From Aspidapion aeneum (taxonomy: Eukaryota; Arthropoda; Insecta; Coleoptera; Brentidae): a stretch of DNA of 64,000 bases. The position numbers were made by a program, and so were the translations under genes. The DNA lies in contig OY755039.1 in NCBI GenBank assembly GCA_963576565.1, forward strand, positions 75,286,771-75,350,770. Direction: 5' to 3'. The first letter of the stretch is position 1. Every line of letters begins with the position of its first letter. Of the stretch, positions 63,486-64,000 are shown piece by piece. The notes beneath the pieces were generated by a model. It had not been told where the DNA came from. It worked only from the letters and a program-made list of their open reading frames with translations, and ran no database searches.

Positions 63486-64000
63486 TTAATTTGTAGGCAG
63501 GGCGCATAGTTTTACCAAAGGCCGTTTGTAGGTACCTTTAGTAGTCTTTACAATAGCAACCCGTGGAACATTATCAGAACCTTTAATAAGGTCTTCAATG
63601 CGGCCTAGGGGCCAATCCAATGGAGTGGAATTTTCATCTTTGATCAGTACCATAGTACCAATATCAATGGAAGCAAGAGGTTGGTGCCATTTGGCTCGCT
63701 GTTGCAAAGTGTGCAAATATTCGCGATGCCAGCGAATCCAAAAATCGCGGTGCATTCTTTGCAACAGTTGCCACCTGGACAGCCTGTTTAACGCAATATC
63801 GCAGTAGTTTGGATCGGGTATTGTACCTGGAGGCCTCAAATTTAAAAAATTATTAGGAGTCAAGACCGCCAGATCAGTAGGATCGGTGCTTAAGGCACAT
63901 AAAGGACGTGAGTTCATTATGGCTTCAACTTGGGTTAAAACCGTATTTAATTCCTCATAGGTGAGTATTTGATTTCCAACTACCCTGTGAAGATGAGTCT
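63486..64000 (-). CDS. BEL/Pao 3 pol, C-terminal part (runs off the window)
   Basis: The minus strand reads, from the window edge, HLHRVVGNQILTYEEL, then MNSRPLCALSTDPTDLAVLT, LNRLSRWQLLQRMHRDFW, WHREYLHTLQQRAKW and WPLGRIEDL, ending ALPTN and a stop at 63486-63488. This is the integrase C-terminus and DUF5641 region of a BEL pol, and it is open throughout. The orientation is opposite to BEL/Pao 2, whose integrase stops at the equivalent TFEEL. Only the 3' end of the gene is inside the window, so its integrity upstream is unknown. Confidence 0.9.
   Translation of the reverse strand, partial: THLHRVVGNQILTYEELNTVLTQVEAIMNSRPLCALSTDPTDLAVLTPNNFLNLRPPGTIPDPNYCDIALNRLSRWQLLQRMHRDFWIRWHREYLHTLQQRAKWHQPLASIDIGTMVLIKDENSTPLDWPLGRIEDLIKGSDNVPRVAIVKTTKGTYKRPLVKLCALPTN

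Overview
The window looks like a piece of an AT-rich insect chromosome whose space is mostly transposable elements. The element types (BEL/Pao and 17.6/297-like LTR elements, RTE-like and Jockey/CR1-like LINEs, hAT, pogo and TA-flanked mariner-type elements, THAP fragments) and an insect-type kibra gene fit an insect with a repeat-rich genome. A beetle is possible, but nothing here proves the order. The window is eukaryotic: no operons, no CRISPR, and no tRNA or rRNA were seen.

Host genes. One gene is recognised with confidence: the 3' end of kibra (WWC family, Hippo pathway) on the minus strand. Its last coding exon is 30149-30305 and the exon before it is 33727-33960, with matching splice phases. 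The 3.4 kb intron between them holds a hairpin-ended repeat, a LINE scrap and a 1.8 kb hAT-like element with a perfect 8-bp duplication. A weaker set of exon-like segments (47.75-53.64 kb, minus strand) may belong to an unidentified gene.

Layout. 0-9 kb: gag and LINE scraps, an 818-bp hAT-type element, a large fold-back split by a Jockey/CR1-like LINE, and a 618-bp inverted-repeat element. 9-14.3 kb: a 283-bp tandem repeat interrupted by an insertion, then a 2.3 kb inverted repeat built of ~520-bp units, flanked by copies of a dispersed repeat called RepA here, and a THAP pseudogene. 14.3-20.8 kb: a decayed, truncated 17.6/297-like LTR element. 20.8-30 kb: nested elements: hAT with pogo inside; two fold-backs whose arms are minisatellites; a mariner-type element with long terminal inverted repeats carrying one of those fold-backs and a 67-bp hairpin in one arm. 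34.4-37.6 kb: an exact 521-bp RepA tandem array split by a 1593-bp TA-flanked element. 40.67-46.94 kb: a nearly complete BEL/Pao element (LTRs with 2 differences in 474 bp by eye, 5-bp TSD) that has lost its protease but keeps a 1134-codon pol frame. 46.9-54 kb: palindromic TA-flanked elements. 54-55.9 kb: another RepA copy, a second THAP fragment and an RTE-like LINE tail. 56-64 kb: a second, decayed BEL/Pao element with a 726-bp tandem duplication, meeting a third BEL/Pao element in the opposite orientation at the window edge.

Most notable. The two minisatellite-armed fold-backs (22990-24247 and 29077-29934) share their terminal motif and the set of short linkers between repeat units, but each uses its own core motif throughout both arms. 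Both have probable target-site duplications. This is the best candidate for an undescribed element family here.
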